DNA of 64,000 nt from Faecalibacterium prausnitzii (GTDB lineage: Bacteria; Bacillota; Clostridia; Oscillospirales; Ruminococcaceae). The stretch covers positions 1 through 64,000 of the forward strand of contig NZ_PXUP01000012.1 in assembly GCF_003324185.1 (NCBI RefSeq). The letters are read 5' to 3'. Shown here piece by piece: positions 15,099 to 24,313 of this stretch (position 1 is its first letter; each line of letters begins with the position of its first letter). The translations under genes were made by a program, and so were the position numbers. The notes under the pieces are model-generated. The model had not been told where the DNA came from and made no database searches. It worked only from the letters and a program-made list of their open reading frames with translations.

Positions 15099-15779
15099 TC
15101 ACTGCACCATCTGCTGCAAGGCATCCGGCTCCAGCAGCTTGAAGCTGCTGCGGTAGGTGTCGATGAGCCCTTCCTTCTGCATGGTGCTCAACTCCCGGGA
15201 AAGGGCGCTGCGGTCGCAGTTGAGGTAATCCGCCAGCTGGATGCGGGAGAAGGGGATGCTGAAGGTCAGGCTGTGGGCGCGGGCGGCCTCGCTGAGCAGA
15301 TAGGCCGCCACCTTGGCGCGCAGGCTCTTCATTACCAGCAGGTCGATGCGGCGGGAGAGGGAAAAATATTTATCGCTGATGGTGCGCACAAGGTTCTGCA
15401 CCACCCGCTGGTGGGCGGGGCTGCCGTCCGAGAGCAGCAGCCGCTCGTAGGGCAGCAGCAGCACCTCACAGGGGGCGGCAGCCAGCACGGTGACCGGGCT
15501 GGACAGGCTGGAGCCTCCCAGCACGTCCCCGAACACCCCGCCCGGCTCTACCTGGGCGATGGGGATGCGCACCCCGCCCGGTGCCGGGCGGTAGGCCTCC
15601 AGCTCGCCGGACAGCACGATGCCCACCCGGCGGCTGGGCTCCCCCGCCAGCACAAGGGCTTCGCCCTTGCCGTAGCTGCGCACACTGCCCCCCAGCCTGG
15701 ACAGCAGCGTGCTGAGCTCCGCAGCGGAAAGCCCCGCGAACAGCGTGGTGGTTTGTAACAGCGGCAGATAATTATTCAT
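15099..15779 (-). CDS. Crp/Fnr-family transcription regulator
   Basis: This 226-residue regulator has a cyclic-nucleotide-binding-like beta-roll (about residues 8-125) and a C-terminal winged helix (about 150-215) with the recognition region RIQLADYLNCDRSALSRELS. The beta-roll lacks the RER/ARAA signature of cAMP binding and there is no N-terminal cysteine cluster as in Fnr, so the effector is unknown. The ATG at 15779 follows GCGGAG. It is divergent from the binding-protein gene at 15967. A GTTGCG-type inverted repeat lies between them and is a natural candidate operator. Cotranscribed with glycosyltransferase and flavin reductase. Confidence 0.9.
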   Translation of the reverse strand: MNNYLPLLQTTTLFAGLSAAELSTLLSRLGGSVRSYGKGEALVLAGEPSRRVGIVLSGELEAYRPAPGGVRIPIAQVEPGGVFGDVLGGSSLSSPVTVLAAAPCEVLLLPYERLLLSDGSPAHQRVVQNLVRTISDKYFSLSRRIDLLVMKSLRAKVAAYLLSEAARAHSLTFSIPFSRIQLADYLNCDRSALSRELSTMQKEGLIDTYRSSFKLLEPDALQQMVQ

Positions 15780-15826
15780 CGCAACTCCGCAGAGAAAATA
15801 GCGTTCTCCGCAGCCTCCTGCAATTA

Positions 15827-15842
15827 CGTTGCGCACGCAACG
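15827..15842. promoter_or_regulatory. Inverted repeat in the divergent region: candidate Crp-like operator
   Basis: CGTTGCG and CGCAACG are separated by two bases. The centre lies about 35 bases before the likely start of rightward transcription (a TATTATAGT -10 region at 15856-15864), so it overlaps the -35 region. Confidence 0.55.
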
Positions 15843-15966
15843 GTATTTTTACCCCTATTATAGTAAACTGGAACGCGCAAAGCAAATGATTTTGCAAAAT
15901 TTTTCAAAAAAAGACCGGTTTCCGCTTCCCGTACTGGGGCGTGCCGGGTGTGAAAAGGAGTATTTC

Positions 15967-17019
15967 ATGAAAAAGATCCTGTCCTTACTGCTGGCGTTCA
16001 GCCTTGCACTGAGCCTTGCAGCCTGCGGCGGCAGCGCAAGCTCTGCCGTTTCCAGCACGGTGGTGTCCGAGGCTGCTTCCTCTGCGGCTGCTTCTGAGAA
16101 AGAGACCGCAGCGCCGCTGTCTGCCACCGAGCCGCTGCGCATTGCGGGCCTGAAGGGCCCCACCACCATGGGGCTTGTCAATCTGCTCTCGATGGAGCAG
16201 GCCAGTACTGCCGCCATGGACTACGATCTGCAGCTTTACGGCGCTGCGGATGAGATCGTGCCGCTGCTCATCAAGGGCGAGCTGGACATGGCTGCCATCC
16301 CGGCCAATCTGGCTGCGACCCTGTACCAGAAAACCAGCGGCGGCATTCAGGCCGTGGCGGTGAATACTTTGGGCGTTTTGTATGTGGTGGAGCAGGGCGA
16401 CACAGTCCACAGTATGGCCGACCTCAAGGGACGCACCATCCTGTCCACCGGCAAGGGCACTACCCCGGAGTATGTGCTGCGCTATCTGCTTACCGCCAAC
16501 GGCCTTGACCCGGACAAGGATGTGGACATCCAGTATTACAGCGAGGCTACCGAGGTGACCGCCCAGATGGCAACCACGCAGGATGCCATTGCCGTTTTGC
16601 CCCAGCCCTATGTGACCGCTGCCGGGCTGAAGGACGACACCCTGCGGGTAGCCCTTGACCTGACCGCCGAGTGGGACAAGGTGGCAGACACCCAGCTGAT
16701 CACCGGTGTGACCGTGGTGCGCAAGGCCTACGCCGAGGAGCACCCGGACGTGGTAGCCGCCTTTCTGGCAGACTACGCCCAGAGCGTGAACGCCGCCAAC
16801 ACCGATCTGGACGGCACCGCCGCCCTGTGCGAGGAGCAGGGCGTGGTGGCAAAAGCCGCCATTGCCAAAAAGGCACTGCCCAACTGCAACATCGTCTGCT
16901 TGACCGGCGAGGAACTGAAAGCAGACGTCTCCGGTTACCTGCAGGTGCTCTACGATGCCGACCCTGCCGCCGTGGGCGGTACGCTGCCCGGCGAGGATTT
17001 CTACTGGGCAGCCCAGTAA
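15967..17019 (+). CDS. ABC transporter substrate-binding lipoprotein (NMT1/SsuA-like), orphan
   Basis: This 350-residue exported protein has a signal peptide with lipobox LAAC near residues 18-21, then a Ser/Ala-rich linker (residues 22-55) and a periplasmic-binding fold similar to NitT/TauT/ThiY-type proteins (pieces PTTMGLVNLL, AAIPANLAA, TGKGTTPEY, VAAFLADY). No permease or ATPase gene is next to it, so it must use components encoded elsewhere or act as a sensor. I chose ATG at 15967, after GGAG; the longer frame from 15829 covers the promoter and operator. The ligand is not evident. Divergent from the Crp-like regulator. Confidence 0.85.
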   Translation: MKKILSLLLAFSLALSLAACGGSASSAVSSTVVSEAASSAAASEKETAAPLSATEPLRIAGLKGPTTMGLVNLLSMEQASTAAMDYDLQLYGAADEIVPLLIKGELDMAAIPANLAATLYQKTSGGIQAVAVNTLGVLYVVEQGDTVHSMADLKGRTILSTGKGTTPEYVLRYLLTANGLDPDKDVDIQYYSEATEVTAQMATTQDAIAVLPQPYVTAAGLKDDTLRVALDLTAEWDKVADTQLITGVTVVRKAYAEEHPDVVAAFLADYAQSVNAANTDLDGTAALCEEQGVVAKAAIAKKALPNCNIVCLTGEELKADVSGYLQVLYDADPAAVGGTLPGEDFYWAAQ

Positions 17020-17043
17020 CAGCCTGAAAAAAGCATTCCATCT

Positions 17044-17083
17044 CCCGCCGCTCTGCCGTGGTACGCAGCGCGGCGGTTTTTGT
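17044..17083 (+). terminator. Terminator after the binding-protein gene
   Basis: The stem CCGCCGC/GCGGCGG with inner pairs is followed by TTTTTG. Confidence 0.85.
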
Positions 17084-17090
17084 TTCCCGG

Positions 17091-17119
17091 TTGCAATTCC
17101 GCTGCAAAAGTTCTACAAT
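17091..17119 (+). promoter_or_regulatory. Promoter of the C69 dipeptidase gene
   Basis: TTGCAA and TACAAT are separated by 17 bases, 33 bases before the start codon. Confidence 0.65.
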
Positions 17120-17152
17120 AGAGTCACATTATAGAATATGGAGGGAAAACCT

Positions 17153-18637
17153 ATGGCTTGCACTACCATTCTGGTCGGCAAGGCAGCATCGTACGATGGC
17201 TCTACCATGATCGCCCGCAACGATGACTCCGGCTCCGGCCATTTCACCGCTAAAAAATTTACCGTGATCCACCCGGAGGATCTGCCCAAGACCTACCGCA
17301 GCGTCCTCTCCCATGTGGAGATCCCCCTGCCGGAAGGCGCTCTACGGTTTACCGCTATGCCCAACGCCGTGGAGGGCAAGGGCATCTGGGCGGCTTCCGG
17401 TGTCAACGCCGCCAATGTGGGCATGACCGCCACCGAGACCATCACCTCCAACCCCCGCGTGCTGGGCGCAGACCCGCTGGTGGAGTATCAGCCCGCCAAG
17501 GGTGAAAAGCCCGAGGTGCCCGGCGGCATTGGCGAGGAGGATATCGTCTATCTGGTGCTGCCCTATATCCACTCTGCCCGTGAGGGCGTGCTGCGTCTGG
17601 GCAGCTTGCTGGAACAGTACGGTACTTACGAGATGAACGGCATCGCTTTTCAGGACGTAAACGAGATCTGGTGGCTGGAGACCATCGGCGGTCACCACTG
17701 GATCGCCCGCCGCGTGCCGGACGATGTGTATGTGGTCATGCCCAACCAGCTGGGCATCGACACCTTTGATCTGGAAGATGCCTTCGGTGCACAGGAAAAC
17801 TACCTCTGCTCTGCCGACCTGCGGGAGTTCATTGCCAAGAATCACCTCGACCTTTCTTTGGACGGCGCGCTGAACCCCCGGGACGCCTTTGGTAGCCACG
17901 ATGACGCCGACCACGTTTACAACACCCCCCGTGCATGGTATATGCTGCGCTACCTCAACCCCCGCACATGGGTGTGGGAGGGTGCCGACGCCGACTACAC
18001 CCCCATGTCTGACGACCTGCCGTGGTGCATGGTGCCGGAGCGCAAGGTGACCCCGGAGGACATCAAGTATATGCTGTCCAGCCACTATCAGGGCACCCCC
18101 TATGATCCCTACCTGAGCTACGGCGACAAGTCCGCAAAGGGTGCGTACCGTTCCATCGGCATCAACCGCAACGACTTTATGGCGCTGTTGCAGATGCGTC
18201 CCGACCAGCCGGAGGAATCCCGCGCTGTGGAGTGGGTGGCCTATGCCTCCAACGCCTTCAACACCATGGTGCCCTTCTACGCCAACGTGGAGCGTACCCC
18301 GGAGTATCTGGCCAACACCACCGGCACCGTGTCCACCGATAACTTCTACTGGACCAGCCGTCTGATTGCCGCCATGGCAGACGCCTCCTATAATAAATCC
18401 CTCTTCCACCTCGAGCGCTATGAGGAGGCCGTGCTCTCCGAAGCCCGTGCACTGGTGAACGGGTACGATGCAAAGCTTGCCGCCGAGCCGGACGCTGCCC
18501 GCCGCGCTGCCCTGCGGGAGGAAGCCAACACCGCCATCGCCGCCATGCTGCAGGAGAAGGCCGCCGACACACTGGACAAAGTCCTGTTTGAGCTGAGCAG
18601 CCAGATGAAGAACGCCTACTCCCGCTCGGATGCCTGA
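17153..18637 (+). CDS. C69-family dipeptidase (N-terminal nucleophile hydrolase)
   Basis: This 494-residue dipeptidase resembles the PepD enzymes of lactic acid bacteria. Family members expose a cysteine as the N-terminal nucleophile. Here Cys3 in MACTTILVGK, followed by DGSTMIARNDD, is the candidate. The start at 17153 is used because the ATG five codons upstream contains the GGAGGG ribosome binding site itself. The protein lacks a classical signal peptide, so it should act in the cytoplasm on peptides taken up as nutrients. It is monocistronic between its promoter at 17091 and a terminator at 18693. A perfect 16-bp palindrome, ACCGGTCGCGACCGGT, lies just after it at 18661-18676. Confidence 0.92.
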   Translation: MACTTILVGKAASYDGSTMIARNDDSGSGHFTAKKFTVIHPEDLPKTYRSVLSHVEIPLPEGALRFTAMPNAVEGKGIWAASGVNAANVGMTATETITSNPRVLGADPLVEYQPAKGEKPEVPGGIGEEDIVYLVLPYIHSAREGVLRLGSLLEQYGTYEMNGIAFQDVNEIWWLETIGGHHWIARRVPDDVYVVMPNQLGIDTFDLEDAFGAQENYLCSADLREFIAKNHLDLSLDGALNPRDAFGSHDDADHVYNTPRAWYMLRYLNPRTWVWEGADADYTPMSDDLPWCMVPERKVTPEDIKYMLSSHYQGTPYDPYLSYGDKSAKGAYRSIGINRNDFMALLQMRPDQPEESRAVEWVAYASNAFNTMVPFYANVERTPEYLANTTGTVSTDNFYWTSRLIAAMADASYNKSLFHLERYEEAVLSEARALVNGYDAKLAAEPDAARRAALREEANTAIAAMLQEKAADTLDKVLFELSSQMKNAYSRSDA

Positions 18638-18691
18638 GGTAAACCAGCCGGAGCACAAAAACCGGTCGCGACCGGTCACATAAACGCAGAA

Positions 18692-18728
18692 AAGACCACC
18701 GCATACACAAGTGCGGTGGTCTTTTTGC
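18692..18728 (+). terminator. Terminator after the dipeptidase gene
   Basis: The stem AAAGACCACCGCA with its complement is followed by TTTTTG; the left arm begins with AAAA, so it may work in both directions. Confidence 0.85.
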
Positions 18729-18814
18729 GTGCAAAAAGCTCTTGTATCCAAGGCGTTGGAAATTCTGCACAAAAATGATGAAAATTCTTTGTGATCGAAA
18801 ATGACCGAAGCTGA

Positions 18815-18842
18815 TTGATTTTGACAAGATTTTTGCTATAAT
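18815..18842 (+). promoter_or_regulatory. Promoter of the fru operon
   Basis: TTGATT and TATAAT are separated by 16 bases, about 78 bases before fruR. A TTGACA at 18821 is only 10 bases from the same -10 and cannot pair with it. Confidence 0.65.
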
Positions 18843-18863
18843 AAAGATGCAAACAACCAAAAC

Positions 18864-18894
18864 ACGCCAAGACCGTGCGGAAACGGTCAGGCGT
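18864..18894 (+). promoter_or_regulatory. Inverted repeat in the fru leader: candidate operator or leader hairpin
   Basis: Arms ACGCC...GACCGT and ACGGTC...GGCGT form an 11-bp stem with a small bulge just after the likely transcription start. The place suits binding of the DeoR-type repressor FruR, which is encoded next. Confidence 0.5.
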
Positions 18895-18920
18895 GGGAAG
18901 GAAAGAAGGAAAAAGACACC

Positions 18921-19676
18921 ATGCTGGCGGAGGAACGTTTTGCGCTGATCCTAGAGCAGCTGAACGAGCAGCGCACCGTGACGGTGCAGCAGCTGTGTGA
19001 GGCGCTGCACACCAGCGAATCCACGATCCGGCGTGACCTGACCGAGTTGGACCGGCAGGGCAGGCTGACCAAGGTACACGGAGGGGCCACCCTGCCGGAC
19101 AGCCGCTTTCTGGCAGACGAGCCTACCATGGAGGCTAAGGAGACGCTGGCGGTAGCCGAAAAGCGCAGCATTGCCGCAGCCGCCGCAGCGCTCATTGCTG
19201 CCGAGGATTTTGTATTCATTGATGCAGGCACCACCACGCTGGAGCTGGTGCGGGCGTTGACGGGTGTGGCGCTCAAAGCCACCTATGTGACCAATGGCGT
19301 GGCGCACGCCCGGCTGCTGGCGCAGAAGGGTTGTCGGGTGTATCTTCCCGGCGGGCTGCTGCGCCCCCAGACCGAAGCCATCGTGGGCGCTCCGGCGGTC
19401 AGCAGCATCCAGCAGTATAACTTCACCAAAGCGTTCATGGGTGCCAACGGCGTGGCGCTGGAGGCGGGCTTTACCACCCCGGACCCCGAGGAAGCAGCGG
19501 TAAAGGCCGCTGCCGTCCGCCGCGCCCGGGAAAGCTGGTTCCTTGTGGATGACGCCAAATTTGCTAAAATTTACCCGGCGGTCATCACGGACCTGCACGG
19601 CGGTGCCATCCTGACCAACCGCTGCCCGAACCCGAAATATAAGCAGTATACGTTCGTAAAGGAGGCAGAAGCATGA
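18921..19676 (+). CDS. fruR: DeoR-family regulator of the fructose operon
   Basis: This 251-residue repressor has an N-terminal DeoR helix-turn-helix (about residues 6-57; VQQLCEALHTSESTIRRDL) followed by the signature KVHGGA. The C-terminal sugar-phosphate isomerase-like sensor domain contains FIDAGTTTLEL and the GANG and PDPEEAAVK pieces. Its stop overlaps the fruK start (GCATGA), which fixes it as the first gene of fruR-fruK-fruA. It likely senses fructose 1-phosphate and represses its own operon from the leader region. Confidence 0.93.
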   Translation: MLAEERFALILEQLNEQRTVTVQQLCEALHTSESTIRRDLTELDRQGRLTKVHGGATLPDSRFLADEPTMEAKETLAVAEKRSIAAAAAALIAAEDFVFIDAGTTTLELVRALTGVALKATYVTNGVAHARLLAQKGCRVYLPGGLLRPQTEAIVGAPAVSSIQQYNFTKAFMGANGVALEAGFTTPDPEEAAVKAAAVRRARESWFLVDDAKFAKIYPAVITDLHGGAILTNRCPNPKYKQYTFVKEAEA

Positions 19677-20578
19677 TCTACACCGTTACTTTTAACCCGG
19701 CTATTGATTACGTTGTGCGTCTGGACGCACCGCTGGAGGTGGGTGAAGTGAACCGCGCCCAAGGCGAGGATTGCGTGCTGGGCGGCAAGGGCATCAACGT
19801 GTCCGGCGTGCTGGCGCAGCTGGGCTGCGAGAGCGTGGCACTGGGCTTTGTGGCCGGGGAGACCGGCGCATGGCTGGAGCGCGGTCTGGCGGCACAGGGG
19901 CTCAAGACCGACTTTGTGCATCTGGAAAACGGCATGACCCGCATCAACGTCAAGATCAAGGCCGGGCAGGAGACTGAGCTGAACGGCGCAGGCCCTGCCA
20001 TCCCGGAAAGCGCTTTGCAGCAGCTGGAAGCCCAGCTGGACAAGCTGGCCGAGGGCGATATCCTTATTCTGGCAGGCAGCATCCCGGCAAGCCTGCCGCA
20101 AAGCGTCTACGAGCGGCTGCTGGCGCGGCTGCAGGGCAGGGGCGTGCGCGCGGTGGTGGACGCCACTCGCGACCTGCTGGTAAACGTGCTGCCCTACCAC
20201 CCCTTCCTCATCAAGCCCAACAACCATGAGCTGGGCGAGATCGTAGGCAAGGTACTGACCACTGACGCAGAGATCGTGGCAGCTGCCCGCACTTTGCAGG
20301 AAAAGGGCGCGCGCAACGTGCTGGTAAGCATGGCCGGGGACGGTGCGCTGCTGCTGGACGAACAGGGACAGGTGCACCGCATCGGCTGCCCCAAGGGCAA
20401 GGTGGTCAACAGCGTGGGCGCAGGCGACAGCATGGTGGCCGGTTTTGTGGCCGGGTATCTGCAAAGCCGCAGCTACGCGCAGGCACTGCGTCTGGGCACG
20501 GCCTGCGGCAGCGCAACGGCTTTCAGCCTTGGGCTTGCCACAAAGGAAAAGATCGACGAGCTGCTGGCGCAGCTTTGA
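19673..20578 (+). CDS. fruK: 1-phosphofructokinase
   Basis: This 301-residue kinase of the PfkB/ribokinase superfamily converts fructose 1-phosphate to fructose 1,6-bisphosphate. The N-terminal signature TVTFNPAIDYVV, the GGKGINVSGVL motif (near residue 37) and the C-terminal ATP/catalytic motif VNSVGAGDSMVAGF (near residue 245) are all intact. It overlaps fruR by four bases and is followed 30 bases later by fruA, the usual order of the fructose PTS operon. Confidence 0.96.
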   Translation: MIYTVTFNPAIDYVVRLDAPLEVGEVNRAQGEDCVLGGKGINVSGVLAQLGCESVALGFVAGETGAWLERGLAAQGLKTDFVHLENGMTRINVKIKAGQETELNGAGPAIPESALQQLEAQLDKLAEGDILILAGSIPASLPQSVYERLLARLQGRGVRAVVDATRDLLVNVLPYHPFLIKPNNHELGEIVGKVLTTDAEIVAAARTLQEKGARNVLVSMAGDGALLLDEQGQVHRIGCPKGKVVNSVGAGDSMVAGFVAGYLQSRSYAQALRLGTACGSATAFSLGLATKEKIDELLAQL

Positions 20579-20608
20579 TAGGATAAAAGGAACAAAGGAG
20601 GAACGTTT

Positions 20609-22537
20609 ATGCGCATTACCGAGTTATTTACCGCACAGTCCATTGCGCTGGACGAGGCGCTGCAGACGCAGGAGGAGATATTGAGCCGTCTGGTGGAACT
20701 GCAGGCCACCCACGGCAACATCACCGACAAGGAGGCTTACAAAAAGGCGCTCTACGCCCGCGAGGCCGAGGGCTCTACCTATGTGGATAACGGCATCACC
20801 GTGCCCCACGCCAAGACCAATGTGGTTACCCGCCCCAGTCTGGCCGCCCTGCGGCTGAGCACCCCGGTGCAGTACAACGCCGAAGATGACGGCACCACCG
20901 ACCTGCTGTTTGCCATTGCCGCACCGGAAAACGGCAGCCTGCATGTGGATATGCTGGCCCGCATGATGCAGATGCTGATGAACGAGGACTTTGTGGAAAA
21001 GCTTAAAGCCGCCAAGACCCCCAAGGAGTTCTTGGAGTGTATCGACGCGCAGGAAGAAGCACAGTTTGGTGCAGAGAGCTTTACCCAGCAGGCTATCCCG
21101 CAGGACGGCTACCGCATTCTGGCTGTGACCGCCTGCGTCAACGGTATTGCCCACACCTACATGGCCGCCGAGGCACTGACCAAGGCCGGTGACAAGCTGG
21201 GTCTGCCCACCAAGGTGGAGACCAACGGCTCGGACGGCGCAAAGAACATCCTGACCCGCGCCGAGATCGCCGCCTGCGATGGCATCATCGTAGCAGCGGA
21301 GAAAAAGGTGGAAACCGCCCGTTTCGACGGCAAACCGGTGCTGTTCACCCGCGTGGACGACGGCATCCATAAGCCGGAGGAGCTCATCAAGAAGATTGCC
21401 CACGGCGAGGTGCCTGTGTTCCACGCCGAGGGCGGCGCAGCAGCCGAGGACGACACCGCCGGTAAGGACAGCTTTGGCCGCAGCCTGTACAAGAACCTGA
21501 TGAACGGCGTTTCCCATATGCTGCCCTTCGTGGTAGGCGGCGGCATCATGATCGCGCTGGCCTTCCTGCTGGATGATTACAGCATCAACCCCGCAAACTT
21601 CGGCATGAACACCCCCGTTGCCGCCTTCTTCAAGACGGTGGGCAACGCAGCCTTCGGCTATATGCTGCCCATTCTGGCAGGCTTCATTGCCATGTCCATC
21701 GCCGACCGTCCGGGCCTTGCCGTAGGCTTTGCAGGCGGCGTGCTGGCTATGAACGGCACCAACTTCACCGACCTTGCCGCAGGCAGCACCACCGGCATCT
21801 CCGGCGGCTTCCTTGCAGCGCTGCTGGCCGGTTTTGCAGCGGGCTACATCGTGCAGTTCCTCAAAAAGATCACCGAAAAGCTGCCCGCCAGCCTGAACGG
21901 TATCCGGCCCATGCTCATCTACCCGCTGGGCGGCATTCTTATCGTAGGTGCGATGATGTGCGCCGTGAACCCGGTCATGGGCATGATCAATACCGCCATG
22001 ACCGACTGGCTGAACGCACTGGGCGGCAGCTCCAAGGTGCTGCTGGGCGCTATCGTGGCCGGTATGATGAGCGTGGATATGGGCGGCCCGGTCAACAAGG
22101 CAGCCTACGTCTTTGGCACCGCAGCCCTTGCCTCCGGCAACTACGAGGTGATGGCCGCCGTCATGGTGGGCGGCATGGTGCCTCCCATCGCCATTGCTCT
22201 GTCCACCACCTTCTGCCCCCGCAAGTGGACGTTGGACGAACGCCGCAACGGCATTGTGAACTACGTCATGGGCCTGTGCTTCGTGTCTGAGGGCGCTATC
22301 CCCTATGCAGCAGCCGACCCGCTGCGCGTCCTGCCCAGCTGCGTTGTCGGTTCTGCGGTCGCCGGTGCGCTGTCCATGACCTTCGGCTGCGCACTGCGCG
22401 CACCCCACGGCGGCATCTTCGTGTTCCCGGTGGTGGATCACGCCGTGCTGTACTGTGTGGCGCTGGCTGTGGGCAGTGTGCTGGGCGCAGTGATCCTGAG
22501 CCTTGTCAAAAAGACCCAGCCCGCCGAGGCAAAATAA
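20609..22537 (+). CDS. fruA: PTS fructose transporter, fused IIA-IIB-IIC
   Basis: This 642-residue fusion imports fructose with phosphorylation at C1. EIIA covers about residues 1-150, with the phosphorylatable histidine in ITVPHAKT (near 69). EIIB covers about 170-265, with the active cysteine in TACVNGIAHTYMAAE; the common form is TACPTGIAHT, so the two residues after Cys differ. EIIC (about 290-630) is a membrane domain rich in glycine loops (GMMSVDMGGPVNKAA). The gene closes the operon and is followed by a strong terminator. Phosphate comes from EI and HPr, which are not in the window. Confidence 0.95.
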   Translation: MRITELFTAQSIALDEALQTQEEILSRLVELQATHGNITDKEAYKKALYAREAEGSTYVDNGITVPHAKTNVVTRPSLAALRLSTPVQYNAEDDGTTDLLFAIAAPENGSLHVDMLARMMQMLMNEDFVEKLKAAKTPKEFLECIDAQEEAQFGAESFTQQAIPQDGYRILAVTACVNGIAHTYMAAEALTKAGDKLGLPTKVETNGSDGAKNILTRAEIAACDGIIVAAEKKVETARFDGKPVLFTRVDDGIHKPEELIKKIAHGEVPVFHAEGGAAAEDDTAGKDSFGRSLYKNLMNGVSHMLPFVVGGGIMIALAFLLDDYSINPANFGMNTPVAAFFKTVGNAAFGYMLPILAGFIAMSIADRPGLAVGFAGGVLAMNGTNFTDLAAGSTTGISGGFLAALLAGFAAGYIVQFLKKITEKLPASLNGIRPMLIYPLGGILIVGAMMCAVNPVMGMINTAMTDWLNALGGSSKVLLGAIVAGMMSVDMGGPVNKAAYVFGTAALASGNYEVMAAVMVGGMVPPIAIALSTTFCPRKWTLDERRNGIVNYVMGLCFVSEGAIPYAAADPLRVLPSCVVGSAVAGALSMTFGCALRAPHGGIFVFPVVDHAVLYCVALAVGSVLGAVILSLVKKTQPAEAK

Positions 22538-22579
22538 CAAGCCATTCTCTTCTCCATACGGATAGTTCTTCATAAGAGC

Positions 22580-22618
22580 AAAGGGGACTGCCGCACACTG
22601 CGGCGGTCCCTTTTGCGT
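22580..22618 (+). terminator. Terminator of the fru operon
   Basis: The stem AAAGGGAC-GCCGC type (arms around 22582-22596 and 22599-22612) is followed by TTTTGCGTTTT. Confidence 0.8.
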
Positions 22619-22710
22619 TTTGCGCAGGCACCATTTCCACAAAAAACAGGACAATATACCGCCCAAAACGGCCTATCCTGCCGGAATTGCGTTCAGCGCT
22701 TTGTTTTGCA

Positions 22711-22739
22711 TTGCACCCCACCCCGGGCTGTGGTATACT
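22711..22739 (+). promoter_or_regulatory. Promoter of the DUF1846 gene
   Basis: TTGCAC and TATACT are separated by 17 bases, 60 bases before the start codon. Confidence 0.65.
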
Positions 22740-22799
22740 TATATTCGTGATTTTAAAGCCCGGGTATGGTGTGCCGGGCCACCAGAGAGGAAACGAACG

Positions 22800-24293
22800 A
22801 TGAAAATAGGATTTGACAACGACAAATATCTTGCGATGCAGTCCGAGCATATCCGCGAGCGCATCAAGAAGTTTGACAATAAGCTGTATCTGGAATTCGG
22901 CGGCAAGCTGTTCGACGATTACCACGCCTCCCGCGTGCTGCCCGGCTTTCAGCCGGACTCCAAGCTGCAAATGCTTTTGCAGCTCAAGGAGCAGGCCGAG
23001 ATCGTCATCGTCATCAGCGCCGAGGACATCATCAGCAGCAAGGTGCGCGGCGACTACGGCATCACCTACGATCTGGACGTGCTGCGTCTCATCGACGCTT
23101 TTCAGGAGATGGGGCTGTATGTGGGCAGTGTGTGCGTGACCAAGTACACCGCCGCCGCCGAGGTGGAAGCCTTTGAAAAGCGGCTGAGCAGTCTGGGCAT
23201 CCGCACCTTCCGCCACTACAAGATTCCCGGCTACCCCAACGATGTGGCCCGCATTGTCAGCGACGAGGGCTACGGCCGCAACGAGTACATTGAGACCGAG
23301 CGCCCGCTGGTGGTCATCACTGCGCCCGGCCCCGGCAGCGGAAAAATGGCCGTCTGCCTGTCCCAGCTGTATCATGAATATAAGCGGGGCGTCAAGGCTG
23401 GTTACGCCAAGTTCGAGACCTTCCCCATCTGGAACATTCCCCTGAAGCATCCGGTCAATTTGGCCTACGAGGCTGCTACCGCCGACCTGAACGATGTGAA
23501 CATGATCGACCCCTTCCATCTGGAAGCCTACGGCGTGACCACCGTGAACTACAACCGCGACATCGAGATCTTCCCGGTGGTGAACGCGATGTTCGAGTTG
23601 ATCGCAGGCCAGAGCCCCTATAAGTCTCCCACGGACATGGGTGTGAACATGGCCGGCAACTGCATCGTGGACGACGCAGTCTGCTGCGAGGCCTCCCGCA
23701 AGGAGATCGTGCGCCGGTACTACAAGTGCCTGTGCGAGCAGAAGATCACCGGCACTGCCAAGGAGAGTGAGCGCTACAAGCTGGAGCTGCTGATGAATCA
23801 GGCCGGGCTGACCATGGGTGCACGTGAGGTGGAAAAGCAGGCACACGCCCGCAGCGAGGCCACCGGCGGCGCACCGGCTGCTGCCATTGAGCTGAGCGAC
23901 GGCACTGTGATCACTGGCAAGACCGGCCCGCTGCTGGGCGCTACCGCAAGCGCCCTGATCAATGCGCTCAAGTATCTGGCGGGCATCCCGCAGGAGACGG
24001 ATCTGGTCAGCGCCGCTGCCATCGAGCCTATCCAGACCCTCAAGACCAACTATCTGGGTGGCAAGAACCCCCGTCTGCATACCGACGAGATCCTGATCGC
24101 CCTGTCCAGCTCTGCTGCTTCCAGCGAGCTTGCCGCAGCAGCCATGCACCAGCTGCCCAACCTCAAGGGCTGTGATGTACACTCCACCGTGCTGCTTTCC
24201 AGCGTGGACAGCAGCACCCTGAACCGTCTGGGCATGTACCTGACCTGTGACCCCGTCTACGAGGAAGAGGATCGCAAGTATCATAAGCTGTAA
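22800..24293 (+). CDS. DUF1846 (UPF0371) family protein
   Basis: This 497-residue cytoplasmic protein belongs to the DUF1846/UPF0371 family of Firmicutes, whose biochemical role I do not know. Conserved features include the opening KIGFDNDKY, the P-loop-like PGPGSGKMAVCLSQLYHEY near residue 180 and a C-terminal ALSSSAASSELAAAA segment. Length equals the family standard of about 500. The ATG at 22800 follows AGAGAGG; an in-frame extension to 22620 runs through the promoter. Monocistronic with its own terminator. Confidence 0.88.
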   Translation: MKIGFDNDKYLAMQSEHIRERIKKFDNKLYLEFGGKLFDDYHASRVLPGFQPDSKLQMLLQLKEQAEIVIVISAEDIISSKVRGDYGITYDLDVLRLIDAFQEMGLYVGSVCVTKYTAAAEVEAFEKRLSSLGIRTFRHYKIPGYPNDVARIVSDEGYGRNEYIETERPLVVITAPGPGSGKMAVCLSQLYHEYKRGVKAGYAKFETFPIWNIPLKHPVNLAYEAATADLNDVNMIDPFHLEAYGVTTVNYNRDIEIFPVVNAMFELIAGQSPYKSPTDMGVNMAGNCIVDDAVCCEASRKEIVRRYYKCLCEQKITGTAKESERYKLELLMNQAGLTMGAREVEKQAHARSEATGGAPAAAIELSDGTVITGKTGPLLGATASALINALKYLAGIPQETDLVSAAAIEPIQTLKTNYLGGKNPRLHTDEILIALSSSAASSELAAAAMHQLPNLKGCDVHSTVLLSSVDSSTLNRLGMYLTCDPVYEEEDRKYHKL

Positions 24294-24313
24294 AAATAAA
24301 AAGAAACTGGTAA

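Noticed and set aside
18821-18842. TTGACA with TATAAT before fruR as one promoter
   Set aside because: Only 10 bases separate them. TTGATT six bases upstream gives a 16-base spacer.
20624-22666. Long minus-strand frame opposite fruA (680 codons)
   Set aside because: It is antisense to a clear PTS gene. Its His/Gly/Gln-rich composition is what the third codon frame of GC-rich genes gives on the opposite strand.
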